A stretch of DNA of 64,000 bases, from positions 1-64,000 of the forward strand of contig DASXHD010000130.1 of assembly GCA_036488725.1 (NCBI GenBank). Reading direction: 5' to 3'. Of this stretch, positions 1-10,628 are shown in pieces. The notes beneath the pieces are model-generated. The model was not told the origin of the DNA. It did not search any database and saw only the letters and a program-made list of their open reading frames with translations. Made by a program: the position numbers and the translations under genes. This DNA comes from DASXHD01 sp036488725 (lineage in GTDB: Bacteria; Myxococcota_A; Polyangia; Polyangiales; Polyangiaceae). How positions within the stretch are numbered: position 1 is the stretch's first letter; the number at the start of each line of letters is the position of its first letter.

Positions 1-1
1 C

Positions 2-1168
2 GCGCGAGCGCTCGAGCGGAGCTCGAGCGCTCGCGCGAACGCCGCGCGGGCCACGCTGCTCGAGCTCACGCTCGAGCAGCCCGAGAGCAGCGAGGCGCTC
101 GACGCGCTCGCGTCGTGGGCGGACGCCCACGACGACCTCGACTTGTTCGTGCTGGCGCTCGGCGAAGCCGCGCGCCGCGCCCCGCGCCTCGACCCCACGG
201 TGGCGCGCGCAGCGTTGGCCCTCGCAGGCGAGGGCCAGCTCGCGCGCGCCCGCCGCGTGGCCGCCGCGCTCCTCGACTCCCGCGCTCGTCCCGAGCGCGG
301 GAGCCCCCCACTCGACGAGCCCACCCGCGCCGCCCTCGGCCGCCTCGCCGTCGACGAGGCAGCCGAGCGCGACGACGAGCCCGCTCTCCGCCGTCGCGCC
401 GTCGTCGGCCGTCTCACGACGGCCGAAGCCGCCGCCCGCGCCGCCCTCGTCTCGCGCTTCGATCTCGCGACCCGCGTCGCGCGCCAAGCGCTCGCCGCCG
501 ATCCCGACGACACCACCGCGCGCATGGTGCTCGCGAGCGCGCTCGAAGCGCGCGGCACCGACGACTTCCGCGCGGCCTTCGCCGGCGAGCCCCGCGCGAC
601 CCACGTCGTGCCGGCCGCCGCGTGCGCCCTCTTCGGTCGCGCGCTCCTTCGCTCCGCCGGCGCGCCCGCCGCGCGCGCCGCCCTCGCCGCAGCGCGCTGC
701 GAGCCAGTCGCCCGCGGCGACGGCGCCGTACTCTCGCTCTTCGTCGATCTCGCCGCGCGCGACGTCGTCGACCCGAGCACGCTCCCGGTCGAAGGCCGCA
801 TCGAGCTCGCCTGGCGCATGCGCGTCCCGTTCCGCCCGCCGACGCTCGCCGGTCTCGATCTCCGCCACGAGCTCCTCGCGCGCGCGCAATCCGACGCGCT
901 CTCGCCGCGCACCGCCGATCTCGCGGCGAAGCTCGCGCGCCGCGCGCCCAGCGATCCGATGGTCCTCGCGTCGCTCCTCGCCGTCGCGCACGCGCGCGGC
1001 CAAACCGTCGATCAAGTCGCCCGCGCGGCCCTCGCGCCGCCCGCCGATCCAGTTCTCGACGCCACCCTCCTCGATACGCTCCCGAAATCCGCGCCCGAGC
1101 GCGTCCGTGTCCGCGCGCGCTTCGCCGGCCTCGCCGTCACCCCCGCCGAGCGCGCGCTGATTCGCTAG
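2..1168 (+). CDS. Alpha-helical repeat (TPR-like) protein, 5' truncated
   Basis: The reading frame is open from the left edge of the window to a TAG at 1166-1168, so the N-terminus lies outside. The 388 visible residues are almost entirely Ala/Arg/Leu/Asp-rich amphipathic helices, with TPR-like units such as ARQALAADPDDTTARMVLA near the middle of the fragment. No membrane segment or catalytic motif is visible. TPR-like proteins usually act as scaffolds, but nothing here names a partner. The last 4 bases are shared with the convergent lipoprotein gene. The function is unknown; the frame is supported by length and by codon bias like that of the neighbours. Confidence 0.75.
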   Translation, partial: ARALERSSSARANAARATLLELTLEQPESSEALDALASWADAHDDLDLFVLALGEAARRAPRLDPTVARAALALAGEGQLARARRVAAALLDSRARPERGSPPLDEPTRAALGRLAVDEAAERDDEPALRRRAVVGRLTTAEAAARAALVSRFDLATRVARQALAADPDDTTARMVLASALEARGTDDFRAAFAGEPRATHVVPAAACALFGRALLRSAGAPAARAALAAARCEPVARGDGAVLSLFVDLAARDVVDPSTLPVEGRIELAWRMRVPFRPPTLAGLDLRHELLARAQSDALSPRTADLAAKLARRAPSDPMVLASLLAVAHARGQTVDQVARAALAPPADPVLDATLLDTLPKSAPERVRVRARFAGLAVTPAERALIR

Positions 1169-2073
1169 GGCAAAATCGGTTTGAGGTCGCGCGACGGCGG
1201 GCGCGTCGCCGCTTTCACGTTCGGCACGGTCAGCGTCACGTGCGTGACGACGCCGTCCTTCACGTCGATGTCCTCGCTGTGCTGCCCCACGATCGCCGGG
1301 TGATCTACGTTAACTTTCAGTTTACCGACGGGCACGCCCTCGATGCGAAAGTGCCCGGTGATGTCGCTCACCGTGTGAAGCGGCTGATAAAGCACGAACA
1401 CGTCGGCCTCGAGATACGAATACCCGAGCCGATCGATGAGCCGATACCGCCCCGGCTTCTTCGGATAGAGATGCACCGGATCGCCGCCGAGCGTCGCGAC
1501 CATGATCGCCGGCGACACTTGGTTCTCGAAATCCGGCGCGAACATCGGGGCCGAGCCTGCGTTCTTCACGTCGAGCGACTGCCCGAACGTCAAATCGATC
1601 GTCCGCGCGCCGTACGTGCAATGCGAAATCTCGAGCACCTTGCTCGGGCTCTTCTCGGCGACGTAATAACCGGGCCCGTAACCCGTCACCGCCACGATCG
1701 CGTCGGCGAGCGGCCGCTTCCCGTCGACCTCTTTCCCTTCGCGGAACGTCTTCGCATAGAAGTCCGCCGCCGCGGGACACTTGTCGAAGTTTTTCCCCAT
1801 CATCGGCGGCGCCGGATCGCCGGTCACGTAAACCGTCCCCTCGACGACGCCGGTCGGCCCGCTGTACTCCGGCAGGTTCGACGGGTTGACCGTCTTTTCG
1901 ACCGTCTCCTTCGGAATGGGCAAGACGTCGACGGGCCCGGGCTTGCTCGCGGCGCCGGCCTCCGCCAACGCGGTTGCCTGCTCGACATGTGCCGTCGGAA
2001 CCGGGTCAGTTCGACAAGCCGCGAGCGAAACGCTGCCAACCGCGATGGCAAATGCGAGGGTACGAACGGACAT
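1165..2073 (-). CDS. Secreted lipoprotein, cupredoxin-like / carboxypeptidase-regulatory-like
   Basis: I chose the Met at 2073 because it begins a clean lipoprotein signal: basic start, hydrophobic stretch and lipobox SLAAC. An upstream in-frame Met adds six residues that fit less well. After a low-complexity Ala/Pro linker comes a beta-rich region (EGTVYVTGDPAPP), a middle segment resembling a plastocyanin-type fold (TIDLTFGQSLDVKNAGS) and a C-terminal carrier-type beta domain (GHFRIEGVPVGKLKV). I do not see a complete blue-copper His/Cys/Met ligand set, so copper binding is doubtful. It lies 34 bp downstream of nuoN on the same strand and may be co-transcribed with the nuo genes. The family level is a fold guess. 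Confidence 0.75.
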   Translation of the reverse strand: MSVRTLAFAIAVGSVSLAACRTDPVPTAHVEQATALAEAGAASKPGPVDVLPIPKETVEKTVNPSNLPEYSGPTGVVEGTVYVTGDPAPPMMGKNFDKCPAAADFYAKTFREGKEVDGKRPLADAIVAVTGYGPGYYVAEKSPSKVLEISHCTYGARTIDLTFGQSLDVKNAGSAPMFAPDFENQVSPAIMVATLGGDPVHLYPKKPGRYRLIDRLGYSYLEADVFVLYQPLHTVSDITGHFRIEGVPVGKLKVNVDHPAIVGQHSEDIDVKDGVVTHVTLTVPNVKAATRPPSRDLKPILP

Positions 2074-2107
2074 CGGAGAGGACGCTATCAAAAACTGCGC
2101 CCGCGCA

Positions 2108-3628
2108 TCACGTCGCGAGCGTCCGCGCGGCGGCGATGGCGATGTCGAACGAACGGCTCGGCATGAAGCCGAGCGCGATGACGACGATCGCGCTCACGAT
2201 GAGCGCCGCGTTGACGTAGCTCGACCGCATCGGCGTCGCGACGGGCGCGCCCGCGGCCGGCTCGCGCATGTACATGTAAACGAGCACCCGCAGATAGTAG
2301 TACGCGCCGATCACGCTGTTGATGAACGCGATGATCGTCAGCCAATAAAAGCCGGCGTCGATCGAAGCGCGGAAGAGAAAATATTTTCCGAAGAACCCAG
2401 CCGTCGGCGGAATGCCCGCGAGCGACAAGGCGAACAGCGAAAACGAAAGCGCCGCCGCCGGATGCCGCCGCCCGATGCCGGCGAGGTCTTCGTACGAAAC
2501 AGCTTCGGCGCCGCGGCGCCCGCACAAGATGAGCGAGCCGAACGCGCCCGCGGTCGAGGCGGTGTAGACGAGCAAGTAGAAGAGGACGGTGCCGATCGCT
2601 TGAGGCGCCGTCCGCGTCGTCGCGACGACGCCGACGAGCAAGTACCCCGCGTGCGCGATGCTCGAGTACGCGAGCATGCGCTTGACCGACTCTTGGCGCC
2701 CCGCGACGAGGTTCGCGACGGTCATCGTCGCCACGGCGAGCGCCGCGAGGACCGGAGGCCAACCGTTCGACCACGACATCGACGTCGAATCGCCGAAGAC
2801 GACGAGCAGCACGCGAAGCATCATCGCGAAGGCGCCCGCCTTCACCACGACCGCCATGTACGTCGTCGCCGGCGTCGGCGCGCCTTCGTAAGCGTCGGGC
2901 GTCCACATGTGAAACGGCACCGCGCTCACTTTGAAGACGAGTCCGACCATCACGAGCAAGAGCGCGATGACGATCATCGGCGCTGCAGCGCCTTTCGCGA
3001 CGACCGGCGCGCCGGCCATCGGCGCCGCGTCCGCCACGACGTTCTTGATCGCCGCGCCGATGCCCACGAGATCGGTGTGCCCGGTCGCGCCGTAGAGGAG
3101 CGCGAACCCGTAGAGCATCACCGCGGCCGCGAACGAGCCGAGCAAGAAATATTTCAGACCACCCTCGGCCGAGCGCGGCGACGCGCGACGAAACGCGGTC
3201 AGCGCGTACGCGCCGATCGACATCGTCTCGAGCCCGAGGAAGAGCGTCAGGAGATCGCCCGCGCTCGCGAGCATCATGGCGCCGAACGTCGAGAAGAGGA
3301 GGAGCGAGTAGAACTCGCCGCGGTCGAGGTTGTGCTCGGGCAAGTAGCCGCCGGCGAGCAGCGCCGCGAGCGCGCCGCCGAGACACAAGATGCCGTCGAA
3401 GAAGAGCGAGAAGCGATCGATGGTGAGCCACGGCGAGAGCGCCGCCGTGTCGAGGTTCTCGGTGCCGTACCACCAGAGCGCCATCGCAGCGACGCCGCCT
3501 GCGACGAAGATGAGCGTCGTGCCGAGCGCAAAACCGCCGCGCGATTTCACCAGAACTTCGACGAGCATCAGCAAGAGGGCGCCGACGCCGACCATCAAGA
3601 GCGGAGCGAGTGTGAGAGCGAGCAGCAT
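2108..3628 (-). CDS. nuoN: NADH-quinone oxidoreductase subunit N
   Basis: This 506-residue polytopic membrane protein is the smallest antiporter-like subunit of complex I and carries one of the proton channels in the inner-membrane arm. The proton-antiporter core is recognisable: the KYFLLGSFAAAVMLYG helix, FKVSAVPFHMWTPDAYEGAP with the channel Lys, and KRMLAYSSIAHAGYLLVG. Length matches the family (about 480-510). It is the last nuo gene here and starts 2 bp after the nuoM stop, which suggests translational coupling. Confidence 0.96.
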   Translation of the reverse strand: MLLALTLAPLLMVGVGALLLMLVEVLVKSRGGFALGTTLIFVAGGVAAMALWWYGTENLDTAALSPWLTIDRFSLFFDGILCLGGALAALLAGGYLPEHNLDRGEFYSLLLFSTFGAMMLASAGDLLTLFLGLETMSIGAYALTAFRRASPRSAEGGLKYFLLGSFAAAVMLYGFALLYGATGHTDLVGIGAAIKNVVADAAPMAGAPVVAKGAAAPMIVIALLLVMVGLVFKVSAVPFHMWTPDAYEGAPTPATTYMAVVVKAGAFAMMLRVLLVVFGDSTSMSWSNGWPPVLAALAVATMTVANLVAGRQESVKRMLAYSSIAHAGYLLVGVVATTRTAPQAIGTVLFYLLVYTASTAGAFGSLILCGRRGAEAVSYEDLAGIGRRHPAAALSFSLFALSLAGIPPTAGFFGKYFLFRASIDAGFYWLTIIAFINSVIGAYYYLRVLVYMYMREPAAGAPVATPMRSSYVNAALIVSAIVVIALGFMPSRSFDIAIAAARTLAT

Positions 3629-3630
3629 GG

Positions 3631-5562
3631 TCAGTCCTTCGGCTCTTTCAGCGCTTCGATCTTCGGGCCGACGCTCGGGGGAGCTTCCTGCCTGCGCGGC
3701 AGGAGCTTGAGGCCGTCGGGATAGTGCGGCGCGCCCGCGGGCACGCGCGCTTCGAAGTCCGCCTCGACGCGCGCGGTCGCTCCCTGAATCTGCGAGATGA
3801 AGATGTTCGGGAAGACGCCGATGACGAACATCATCAGAACGAGCGGAAAGACCGCGAGGAGCTCACGCGAGGTGAGGTCGGGCAGGCGGCTGTTCTCTTT
3901 TTTGCGGATCGGGCCGAAGAAGACCTTCTGCACGACCGAGAGCATGTAGAGCGCGCCGAGGATGACGCCGGCGGCGGCGCCCGCCGCCTGCACGCCGTTG
4001 AAGTGACCGAGCTTGTTCGACACGAACGTGCCGGTGATGATCATGAACTCGCCGACGAACCCGTTGGTAGCGGGTAGACCGATGCTCGCGAGCGTCGCGA
4101 CGACGAAGATCGCGGCGTAGAGCGGCATCGACTTCGCGAGCCCGCCGAACTCGGCGACGGCGCGCGTGTGGCGGCGATCGTAGATGACGCCGACGAGGAG
4201 GAAGAGCGCGCCGGTCGAGATGCCGTGGTTGACCATCTGCAGCACCGAGCCCTCGAGCGCGGCCGGCGTGCACGCGAAGAGCCCGAGCATCACGAACCCG
4301 AGGTGCGCGACCGACGAGTACGCGACGAGGCGCTTGAAGTCGTCTTGCTTCCACGCGCAGAGCGCGCCGTAGAGAATGCCGCCGAGCACCGCGACGCCCG
4401 CGAGCGACGCGCCGAAGTGCGCCGCCGCGTCGGGGAAGAGCCCCATCGAAAAGCGCAGGTACCCGTACGTGCCGAGCTTCAGCATGATCGCCGCCAGCAC
4501 GATCGAGCCCGCCGTCGGCGCCTCGGTGTGCGCGTCCGGCAGCCACGTGTGCACCGGGAACATCGGCACTTTGATGAAGAACGCGATCGAGAACGCGGCG
4601 AAGAGCCAGAACTGCGGCCCGTGCGGCAAGATGTCGTCGGGCCGCTTCCCGAACGGAAGCACGACGCGCTGCAGGTCGAAGTAATCGAAGCTGTAGTGCC
4701 CGGTCAGCCGATAGAAGCTGTGCGCCATGTAGAAGAGCGCCGCGAGAAGGAGCACCGAGCCCGTCATCGTGTAGATGAAGAACTTGAGCGCCGCCTTCAT
4801 GCGCGCCTGGCCGCCCCAGACGCCGATCATCACGTACATCGGCACGAGCCCGAGCTCGAAGAAGATGTAGAAGAGGAAGAGATCGAGCGAGACGAAGGAG
4901 CCGATCAGCGCGCCCTCGAGGAGGAGCAGCGCGAAGCACCAGTCTTTCACGCGAGTCTTGATCGAGCCGAACGAAACGTACGCCGCGATCGGCATGATGA
5001 ACGTCGTCAGCAGGATCAGCCAGAGCGAGATGCCGTCGACGGCGACGTGATAATGCACGCCGAGCCGTTGAATCCAAATCCAATCTTGATTGAAGTGGAA
5101 GGTGCGGCCCATCGGCACGCGCAGCATGTAGAGGCTCGTCACGAGCGTCGCCGTCATGACGAGCATCGTGAAGCCGCGGAGCAGCCGGTGCGCTTGTCGC
5201 GGAAGGAACAACACCGCGATCGAGCCGCCGATCGAGAGACGGAGCAGCCACGAAAGGTACGTGCGCGGCTCGGCGATCGGCCCTTCGGGAACGGCGAGGA
5301 CGTCGCCGACCCACATGCGCGCGACGAAGAACGCCGCGAGCCCGCACATCGCCGCCATCGCGACGCGCGTGCGCCGGCCGTAGCGGTGCGGGACGAGAGC
5401 GCCCGCGGCGATGGCGAGCGCGATCGGCGCGCCGTGATCCACGAAGTGAATGAAGAGAAGCGCAGCGATCGCGCCGGCGACGAGCCAGGCGATGTGCGTC
5501 GCGTTCACGTGAAGCGGCGCTTCGGGCGTAGTCGGAGTTTCGTCGTGCTCGGCGGCGCTCAT
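3631..5562 (-). CDS. nuoM: NADH-quinone oxidoreductase subunit M, N-terminally extended
   Basis: This antiporter-like complex I subunit carries the expected core motifs: FFELGLVPMYVMIG, KVPMFPVHTWLPDAHTEAP and KRLVAYSSVAHLGFVMLG. It has 643 residues, whereas most NuoM proteins have about 500. The surplus is N-terminal: roughly the first 100 residues hold a short hydrophilic start and about three additional membrane segments before the usual first helix (LSWLLRLSIGGSIAVLFLP). The ATG overlaps the nuoL stop (ATGA), so this start is well supported and the extension is probably real. Confidence 0.95.
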   Translation of the reverse strand: MSAAEHDETPTTPEAPLHVNATHIAWLVAGAIAALLFIHFVDHGAPIALAIAAGALVPHRYGRRTRVAMAAMCGLAAFFVARMWVGDVLAVPEGPIAEPRTYLSWLLRLSIGGSIAVLFLPRQAHRLLRGFTMLVMTATLVTSLYMLRVPMGRTFHFNQDWIWIQRLGVHYHVAVDGISLWLILLTTFIMPIAAYVSFGSIKTRVKDWCFALLLLEGALIGSFVSLDLFLFYIFFELGLVPMYVMIGVWGGQARMKAALKFFIYTMTGSVLLLAALFYMAHSFYRLTGHYSFDYFDLQRVVLPFGKRPDDILPHGPQFWLFAAFSIAFFIKVPMFPVHTWLPDAHTEAPTAGSIVLAAIMLKLGTYGYLRFSMGLFPDAAAHFGASLAGVAVLGGILYGALCAWKQDDFKRLVAYSSVAHLGFVMLGLFACTPAALEGSVLQMVNHGISTGALFLLVGVIYDRRHTRAVAEFGGLAKSMPLYAAIFVVATLASIGLPATNGFVGEFMIITGTFVSNKLGHFNGVQAAGAAAGVILGALYMLSVVQKVFFGPIRKKENSRLPDLTSRELLAVFPLVLMMFVIGVFPNIFISQIQGATARVEADFEARVPAGAPHYPDGLKLLPRRQEAPPSVGPKIEALKEPKD

Positions 5563-8393
5563 TGGTTCTGCCCCACTTCCATGACGGTGACCTTCGCGCC
5601 GCGCGGCACGTAGACGACGGTGGAGGCGGCGTAGCCTCCGAGCGCGGGCGAGAACACGTTCTTCGCGCGGAGCCGCACCGGACGCGTCTCTTCGACGATC
5701 GGGTCACTGTCCGGCTCGAGGTGCAGCGTGACCTCGGACGTCGGCGAAAAATCCTTCGAGACCGCGACCCATTTGTCGCCCGGTGCCTCGCATTTGCCGT
5801 GCTTCGCCTTGAGATCATCGATGACGTGATGTTGCTCGTCCGTACGCTTCTTCGCGTCGTCGATCTTCATCGTGTCGTCCCAGCCTTTTTGCCAGAGGTG
5901 CTTGTCCGGCTCGCACTGGGTCCACTCGTACTCGTAGCCGAGGTAGCCGCCGGCGGTGCCGGTCGAGACGACGAAGTCGGTGCCTTTGGCGACGACGTTC
6001 GCGCTCGCGTGCGGCACGACGAAGAACCAACCGATGGCGGCGACGCCGACGACCATCATCGCGGCGTAGAGATGAACGACGCCGTTTTGCAGCGCGCGGA
6101 GGACGGTGCCGCTCGCGGCGACCACGAACGCCGTTACCTTGGCGAGGATGCCGTCGATGACCCATTGATCGAACTGCGCCGAAGTATCGGCGAGCGCGTC
6201 GACGAGGGAGACTGCGGTCTCGTCGTAGAGCCGGTCGAGCCCGATCCACACGTAGCGCAAGATCGCCCAGACGCCGCCGACCGCGAGCCCCCCGCAGACG
6301 ATGATGCGCGGCCAAGCGCCCGGCGTCCAAGGAACGACCGCCCAGAGGATCGCACCGATCGCGATGAGCAAGATGCCGGTCATCGCTTGCGCGAGGCGCG
6401 TCGCGGCCGCGATGTACTGCGGCTCGTCGGCGCCCTTGCGAGTGACGTAGAGGTGATAAGCGGCGTAGCTACCGAGCGCGAACGCGCCGAGGCCGAACGG
6501 CAAAAGCGATGCTGCGCTCGCAGCCCTGCCGTGCTCGTTGACCGACGCTTTCGTCGCCGTCTCGAACACCGGCTCGAGCCAGTGATCGATCGGGGTCACG
6601 TGGAAGAGCCCCATGTCGAGAATGCCGGCGACCGCCGCGCCCGTCGCGAGCACGATCAGCGGAACGGTCATCTGCCACGGAGACTCGTGTGGCGGATAGC
6701 CGGGCGTCGTGAGGTCGTCGCGGTGCTCGCCTTCGTGCTCGCTCGCTTCCATCTTCGCGAGCATCGACGGGCGTCCGATTTTCCATCCGCGGAAGTCGCC
6801 CCAAAACGTCATGAAGAACGCGCGGCACATGTAGAACGCGGTCATCACCGCGGCGGTCACCGCGACGGCGAAGAGAAGCGTTCCGATCCACGCCGGCGGC
6901 GTGAAGGGCGTCGAGCCTTCGTGCTTCAAACGGTCGAAGAGCGGGCTCTGGAGATGATCGACGTACGCGCGGTACATGATCTCGTCCTTCGAGAAGAACC
7001 CGCTGAGGAACGGGAAGCCGACGATCGCCGCGGTCGACACCGCGAACGTCCAGTACGTGTACGGCATGTACTTGCGGAGGCCGCCCATGTTCCGCATGTC
7101 TTGCGACGCGTCGCTGTCGTGGACGCGCCCGTGCATCGCGTGGATGACGCTGCCGGCGCAGAGGAAGAGACACGCCTTGAAGAACGCGTGCGTGAGGACG
7201 TGGAAGAACCCCGCCGAGAACGCGCCGACGCCGACGCCCAGGAACATGTACCCGAGCTGACTGACGGTCGAATAGGCGAGGACCTTCTTGATGTCGTACT
7301 GCACGAGCGCGATCGACGCCGCGTAGAGCGCGGTGAACGCGCCGACGAGCGCGATGACCATCATCACGAACGGCGAGAGCAAGAAGACGAAATGGAGGCG
7401 GCAGATCAGATAAACGCCGGCCGTGACCATCGTCGCCGCGTGGATGAGCGCGCTGACCGGGGTTGGGCCGGCCATCGCGTCGGGCAGCCACGTGTAGAGC
7501 GGGATCTGCGCGCTCTTGCCGGTGCAGCCGAGGAGGAGCGCGAGGCCGCACGCGGTCGCCGCGCTGATCGTGACCGGCGTCGCCGGTTGGAGAATCGACG
7601 CCCAGCCTTCGTACTTTCCGCCGCCGAGCGGCCAGAGGTGAATGCGGAGCGCGTCGACCGGCGGATCGACGAGGTGCGTGACGTTCGACTCGATGCCGTT
7701 CCAGTCGAGCGCGCCGCAGTACTGCGCGAGAATGAACATCGCGCACAAGAGACCGAAGTCGCCGATGCGGTTCGCGATGAACGCCTTCTTGCCCGCCGCC
7801 GCGTTCGCGTCGCTCTGATACCAAAACCCGATCAAGAGATACGAGCAGAGCCCGACGCCCTCCCAGCCGATGAAGAGGATGGGGAGGTTGTCCGCCATCA
7901 CGAGCACGAGCATCGCGAAGACGAAGAGGTTCAGGTACGCGAAGAAGCGGTGGAACGAAGCGTCGTCCGCCATGTACGACGTCGCGTACAAGTGGATGAG
8001 CGCGCCGATGCCGGTGATGATGAGCATCATCACGCTCGAGAGCGCGTCGACGCTGAAGCGGACGTCGATCGGTACGTTCGTCGGACCCACGCGCGGGTCG
8101 AGGCCGCCGTTGGTGTGCATCCACTGCCAGAGCGTCCACGTGAGGCGCACGTGCTCGTGCACCGTCTTGCCGCCCTCGACGTGCGAGGAGGCGTCGACGA
8201 AGTGGTTCAGCGAGAAGAGGACGATGACCGAGCAGACGAAGCTGATGGTGACGGCGGCGACCGCCATCACACGGACGGCGGGCTTGCCGAGGCGCTTGCC
8301 CCACACGCCGTTGATCAGCGCGCCGAGGAGCGGCATCCCGAGGATGATGCCGAACAGCGAAAAGTCGTCCTGGGGAAACAAGCTGTCGAACAT
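5559..8393 (-). CDS. nuoL: NADH-quinone oxidoreductase subunit L with C-terminal extra domain
   Basis: This is the distal antiporter-like complex I subunit. Core motifs include FIGWEGVGLCSYLLIGFW, KSAQIPLYTWLPDAMAGPTP and KKVLAYSTVSQLGYMFLG. At 944 residues it is far longer than the usual 610-700. The canonical part is followed by an added membrane helix (about residues 775-796) and a soluble tail of about 148 residues (797-944) with two cysteines, a charged helical stretch and a beta-rich end. The tail is in frame and its stop overlaps nuoM, so a frameshift artefact is unlikely. I do not recognise the tail. Confidence 0.95.
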   Translation of the reverse strand: MFDSLFPQDDFSLFGIILGMPLLGALINGVWGKRLGKPAVRVMAVAAVTISFVCSVIVLFSLNHFVDASSHVEGGKTVHEHVRLTWTLWQWMHTNGGLDPRVGPTNVPIDVRFSVDALSSVMMLIITGIGALIHLYATSYMADDASFHRFFAYLNLFVFAMLVLVMADNLPILFIGWEGVGLCSYLLIGFWYQSDANAAAGKKAFIANRIGDFGLLCAMFILAQYCGALDWNGIESNVTHLVDPPVDALRIHLWPLGGGKYEGWASILQPATPVTISAATACGLALLLGCTGKSAQIPLYTWLPDAMAGPTPVSALIHAATMVTAGVYLICRLHFVFLLSPFVMMVIALVGAFTALYAASIALVQYDIKKVLAYSTVSQLGYMFLGVGVGAFSAGFFHVLTHAFFKACLFLCAGSVIHAMHGRVHDSDASQDMRNMGGLRKYMPYTYWTFAVSTAAIVGFPFLSGFFSKDEIMYRAYVDHLQSPLFDRLKHEGSTPFTPPAWIGTLLFAVAVTAAVMTAFYMCRAFFMTFWGDFRGWKIGRPSMLAKMEASEHEGEHRDDLTTPGYPPHESPWQMTVPLIVLATGAAVAGILDMGLFHVTPIDHWLEPVFETATKASVNEHGRAASAASLLPFGLGAFALGSYAAYHLYVTRKGADEPQYIAAATRLAQAMTGILLIAIGAILWAVVPWTPGAWPRIIVCGGLAVGGVWAILRYVWIGLDRLYDETAVSLVDALADTSAQFDQWVIDGILAKVTAFVVAASGTVLRALQNGVVHLYAAMMVVGVAAIGWFFVVPHASANVVAKGTDFVVSTGTAGGYLGYEYEWTQCEPDKHLWQKGWDDTMKIDDAKKRTDEQHHVIDDLKAKHGKCEAPGDKWVAVSKDFSPTSEVTLHLEPDSDPIVEETRPVRLRAKNVFSPALGGYAASTVVYVPRGAKVTVMEVGQNQ

Positions 8394-8394
8394 T

Positions 8395-8700
8395 TCAGTT
8401 CCTCAGAAGATCGGCTTCGTCCGTGCGCACGGTGCGCTTCAGACGGAAGAGCGAGATGACGATCGCGAGGCCCACCGCGACCTCGGCGGCTTCGGCGGCG
8501 ATCAAGAAGAACGCGAAGAGCTGGCCCGTGTGCGCAGAGGTCTCGGCGCGGTTGAACGCGACGAACGCGACGTTCACCGCGTTGAGCATGAGCTCGATGC
8601 TGAGGAGCACCGAGAGTACGTTGCGGCGAACGAGGAAGCCGACGCCGCCGATCGTGAAGAGAATCGCGCTGAGCGCGATGTAGTGCTCGACGGGGATCAC
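8395..8700 (-). CDS. nuoK: NADH-quinone oxidoreductase subunit K
   Basis: This 101-residue, three-helix complex I subunit has the family signature: LVRRNVLSVLLSIELMLNAVN, with the membrane-embedded Glu in helix 2, and a second acidic residue in AAEAAEVAVGLAIVI. The GTG start at 8700 overlaps the nuoJ stop (GTGA), and the encoded protein then has the exact usual length of about 100. It ends 1 bp before nuoL. Complete and normal. Confidence 0.95.
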   Translation of the reverse strand: MIPVEHYIALSAILFTIGGVGFLVRRNVLSVLLSIELMLNAVNVAFVAFNRAETSAHTGQLFAFFLIAAEAAEVAVGLAIVISLFRLKRTVRTDEADLLRN

Positions 8701-9251
8701 GGCGTCTCCTTGCGGATCGGAAGTGCGGGCGCGTCGCTCTTGTGCCGGCCGCGCGCGACGGCGACGGCGGCGATGATCGCGATCATGAGGAGCGCGCTCG
8801 AGAGCTCGAACGGAACGAGGTAGTCGGTGAAGAGCGTCTTGCCGATCGCGTCGATGGTCCCGAAATCGGCGGGGTAGTCGACGAGGCGATACGCGTGGCC
8901 CCAGGAGGGCCGCGCGACGAGGTAGATGCCGGCGGCCGAGACGAGCAAGAAGAGCGTGCCGCCCGCCGCGCGCGTCAGCTGCCCGCGCGTGTCGCGCGAC
9001 GAGGTCGCGCTCGGCCCGAGGAGCATGATGACGAAGATGAAGAGGACGACGATCGCGCCCGCGTAGACGATCAGCTGAATCGCCGCGAGGAAGTGCGCGT
9101 GGAGCGCGACGAAGATTCCGGCGACCGAGAGGATCGTCGTCATCAATCCCATCGCGCCGCGAATCGGATTTTTCGCGATGACCGTCCAGAGCGCGCCCGC
9201 GATCGCGAGGACCGCGCAGGTGTAGAAGTAAATCAAGCTCGCTGCCGTCAC
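8697..9251 (-). CDS. nuoJ: NADH-quinone oxidoreductase subunit J
   Basis: This 184-residue membrane protein has five predicted helices. The NuoJ/ND6 signature is visible in AIQLIVYAGAIVVLFIFVIML and in the N-terminal helix AKNPIRGAMGLM. In complex I it forms part of the E-channel next to NuoK and couples quinone reduction to the proton channels. The GTG start follows a clear GGAGGA Shine-Dalgarno sequence in the 12-bp gap after nuoF. nuoG, nuoH and nuoI, which normally separate nuoF from nuoJ, are missing here. Confidence 0.94.
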   Translation of the reverse strand: MTAASLIYFYTCAVLAIAGALWTVIAKNPIRGAMGLMTTILSVAGIFVALHAHFLAAIQLIVYAGAIVVLFIFVIMLLGPSATSSRDTRGQLTRAAGGTLFLLVSAAGIYLVARPSWGHAYRLVDYPADFGTIDAIGKTLFTDYLVPFELSSALLMIAIIAAVAVARGRHKSDAPALPIRKETP

Positions 9252-9263
9252 CGATGTCCTCCG

Positions 9264-10627
<1,364 letters not shown>

Positions 10628-10628
<1 letters not shown>

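Noticed and set aside
115..2166. A 683-residue plus-strand frame across the first two genes
   Set aside because: Almost pure Arg/Ala/Pro at its start and a change of character where it passes under the lipoprotein gene; it conflicts with two better-supported genes.
5562..8459. A 965-residue plus-strand frame opposite nuoL
   Set aside because: Arg/Glu/Asp-rich shadow of a GC-rich gene; nuoL on the minus strand has all family motifs and coupled starts.
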